Program-made: the position numbers and the translations under genes
Assembly (NCBI GenBank): GCA_015486905.1
Contig: WFQV01000007.1
Location: 1-7,018 of the forward strand
DNA length: 7,018 nucleotides
Origin: Melioribacteraceae bacterium
GTDB lineage: Bacteria; Bacteroidota; Ignavibacteria; Ignavibacteriales; Melioribacteraceae
Reading direction: 5' to 3'
Shown here: positions 5,377-7,018 of the stretch, in pieces
Layout of the letters: every line of letters starts with the position of its first letter
How positions within the stretch are numbered: the stretch's first letter is position 1
Notes under the pieces: model-generated
What the model was told of the DNA's origin: nothing
What the model saw: the letters and a program-made list of their open reading frames with translations, nothing else
The model's database searches: none

Positions 5377-7018
5377 AAAACGAAATCATTAATTTTTGCT
5401 TTGTTATTCTCGTTCTTGAGTCTATCGGCACAGGAACTAACTCAAACCTTTCTCTCCCTTAAAAATACGGGGGTTGAAGAGTTCAGACAGACCTACCCCA
5501 AGTACGACGGGCGCGGAACGATTATCATCATTCTTGATACCGGCGTGGATATGGGCGTACCCGGTTTAACCAAAACCACAACAGGTGAAGTTAAAGTGAT
5601 TGACGTACAGGATTTCACCGGCGAAGGAGATATTAAACTTTACAAAGCTGACACCGAAGAAGACAATGACACGCTCTTCTTTGTTAACGAAGATATGAAT
5701 TACAAAGTTGCAGGCGCCGGTAAAATGCCGCTTAAATCGGTTGACGATAATTATCTAATAGGTCGGATAACCGAAAAACAGTGGCAAAATTCAAGTGCGG
5801 GAACAACCGACGTAAACGGCAACGGTACTACGGGCGATGTTTTCTACGTAGTGGTTTTTAAGACGAAAGATAAATCCGGCGAATATTGGGTCGCCTTCTT
5901 CGATACCAATTCAAACGGAGACGTTTCGGATGAAAAACCCTTGCGCGATTACAAAGTACGTTACGACACTTTCCAAATTCCCAATGCTAACGGCTTACCC
6001 AACTTTACTTTTGCGGTTAATATTTTCCCTAAAGAAAACAGATTGTCATTGTTTTATGACGACGGTGCTCACGGAACGCATTGCGCCGGCATAGCCGCCG
6101 GTAACAAAATCGGAGGCAGCGATTTTTACGGTGTGGCACCGGGCGCTAAAATAATCGCTCTTAAACTCGGCAACAACAATTTCTCCGGCGGAGCAACCGT
6201 CACTGAAAGCATGAAGAAAGCCTATCTTTATGCTGACAAAGTTTCGAAAGAACGTAAAGAACCGTGCATCATTAATATGAGTTTCGGAATCGGTTCGGAA
6301 ATTGAAGGCAGAAGCGAAATGGAAGAATTTCTCGAGAACCTTGTTAAAGAGAACCCTTATCTTTACATCTCGACATCCAACGGCAACGATGGGCCCGGTA
6401 TTTCCACAACGGGCTTGCCGGCAGCCACTAGTTCAATCTTATCTTCCGGCGCCGTGCTTGCACAAGAGGTCGGGCGTGACCTTTACGATGCGGCTTTGGA
6501 CAGGGACATTATTCTTTACTTCTCTTCACGCGGTGGCGAGGTTGCAAAACCTGACGTCGTGTCTCCCGGTGCTTGCGTTTCTACCGTGCCAAATTGGATT
6601 AATGCCGACAGGTTCTGGGGGACGAGTATGGCTTCCCCTTATTCGGCGGGTGTGATGTCGCTTCTGCTAAGTGCATTCAAAGCCGAATATCCTAAAGTAA
6701 AAATTCCTTCGCGGTTACTTTACAAAGCCTTGCGTGAAAGCGCCGTTTGGCAGAAAGGCTACACGCACTTGGACCAAGGCGGTGGATTAATTAACGTAAT
6801 GAACGCCTACAAACTGATGAAGAAATGGATTAAAGAAGGTGAAATTAAGAAGTTCGAGACGTACACAACTTCCGCTTTTGCTCAGACGATGCCGGATTTT
6901 CACGCACCTGCTCTTGACATCCGAAACGGAAATTTCCTGACGGGTGATGAAACATTTGCATTTAAAGTTACGCGGGATAATTTCATCGGCAAGAAAAGAT
7001 TTTTCAGAATATTTAAAC
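5374..7018 (+). CDS. Secreted subtilisin-like serine protease resembling tripeptidyl peptidase II (3' truncated by window)
   Basis: The frame stays open to the window edge, giving 548 visible residues with no stop. Residues 1-20 are a Sec signal peptide (a hydrophobic run ending LSLSAQ), so the enzyme should act in the periplasm, on the surface or outside. It is an S8 subtilase with a complete catalytic set: D55 in ILDTGVD, H233 in HGTHCAGIAAG, oxyanion N338 in SNGNDGPG and S418 in GTSMASP. A 178-residue insert separates D55 from H233. That long insert, the GVDMGVPGL continuation after the Asp, VKVIDVQDFTGEGD, and FSSRG near the Ser are features of tripeptidyl peptidase II rather than classic subtilisins. 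Eukaryotic TPPII is a cytosolic giant exopeptidase removing tripeptides; this protein is exported, so it is a relative rather than a proven functional equivalent. Residues after about 495 begin the region following the catalytic domain. Probably co-transcribed with the preceding membrane protein. Confidence 0.9.
   Translation, partial: MKTKSLIFALLFSFLSLSAQELTQTFLSLKNTGVEEFRQTYPKYDGRGTIIIILDTGVDMGVPGLTKTTTGEVKVIDVQDFTGEGDIKLYKADTEEDNDTLFFVNEDMNYKVAGAGKMPLKSVDDNYLIGRITEKQWQNSSAGTTDVNGNGTTGDVFYVVVFKTKDKSGEYWVAFFDTNSNGDVSDEKPLRDYKVRYDTFQIPNANGLPNFTFAVNIFPKENRLSLFYDDGAHGTHCAGIAAGNKIGGSDFYGVAPGAKIIALKLGNNNFSGGATVTESMKKAYLYADKVSKERKEPCIINMSFGIGSEIEGRSEMEEFLENLVKENPYLYISTSNGNDGPGISTTGLPAATSSILSSGAVLAQEVGRDLYDAALDRDIILYFSSRGGEVAKPDVVSPGACVSTVPNWINADRFWGTSMASPYSAGVMSLLLSAFKAEYPKVKIPSRLLYKALRESAVWQKGYTHLDQGGGLINVMNAYKLMKKWIKEGEIKKFETYTTSAFAQTMPDFHAPALDIRNGNFLTGDETFAFKVTRDNFIGKKRFFRIFK

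Noticed and set aside
6302..6655. 117-residue plus-strand frame within the subtilase
   Set aside because: It overlaps the catalytic region of the subtilase in another frame and resembles no protein family.

Overview
The window looks like a chromosomal segment from a FCB-group bacterium, most likely the Ignavibacteriota/Bacteroidota side. This rests on A+T-rich codon use, a Bacteroidota-style AmpG-like transporter with an inserted soluble domain, a GH3/beta-lactamase-type fusion of a kind common in that group, secretion signals ending in SAQ, and an intergenic cluster of 'attcataatt' and 'atccgtgt' repeats. The assignment is from pattern recognition, not a search. All supported genes are on the + strand, and both ends of the window cut through a gene.

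Left half (1-4085): a two-gene muropeptide-rescue cassette. The first gene is the C-terminal part of an AmpG-like major facilitator (its start is off-window). It overlaps by one base (TAATG) a 961-residue exported or membrane-anchored enzyme. That enzyme joins a NagZ-type GH3 beta-N-acetylglucosaminidase, a GH3 C-terminal-like domain and a serine beta-lactamase/AmiE-like hydrolase domain. The inferred logic is that the fusion trims cell-wall fragments outside the cytoplasm, first the sugar and then probably the peptide or another acyl group, and the coupled permease imports a product.

Middle (4086-4526): a 441-base gap with no credible gene. It holds an AT-only inverted repeat, a degenerate 'attcata' repeat, a GCGG/CCGC hairpin, and six ATCCGTGT-like units spaced 9-11 bases apart. 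These are followed by a 6-base-arm inverted repeat and a pair of TTAATCATTA sites exactly 40 bases apart, just upstream of the next gene.

Right half (4527-7018): a probable second operon. A 276-residue membrane protein of unknown function has an N-terminal anchor, an Ig-like extracytoplasmic domain and four further helices. Sixteen bases after it begins a secreted subtilase resembling tripeptidyl peptidase II, with Asp, His, Asn and Ser all present; the window ends inside its C-terminal region.

The most interesting points are the one-polypeptide NagZ-AmiE-like fusion coupled to an importer, the exported TPPII-like protease paired with an orphan membrane protein, and the helically phased intergenic repeat array.
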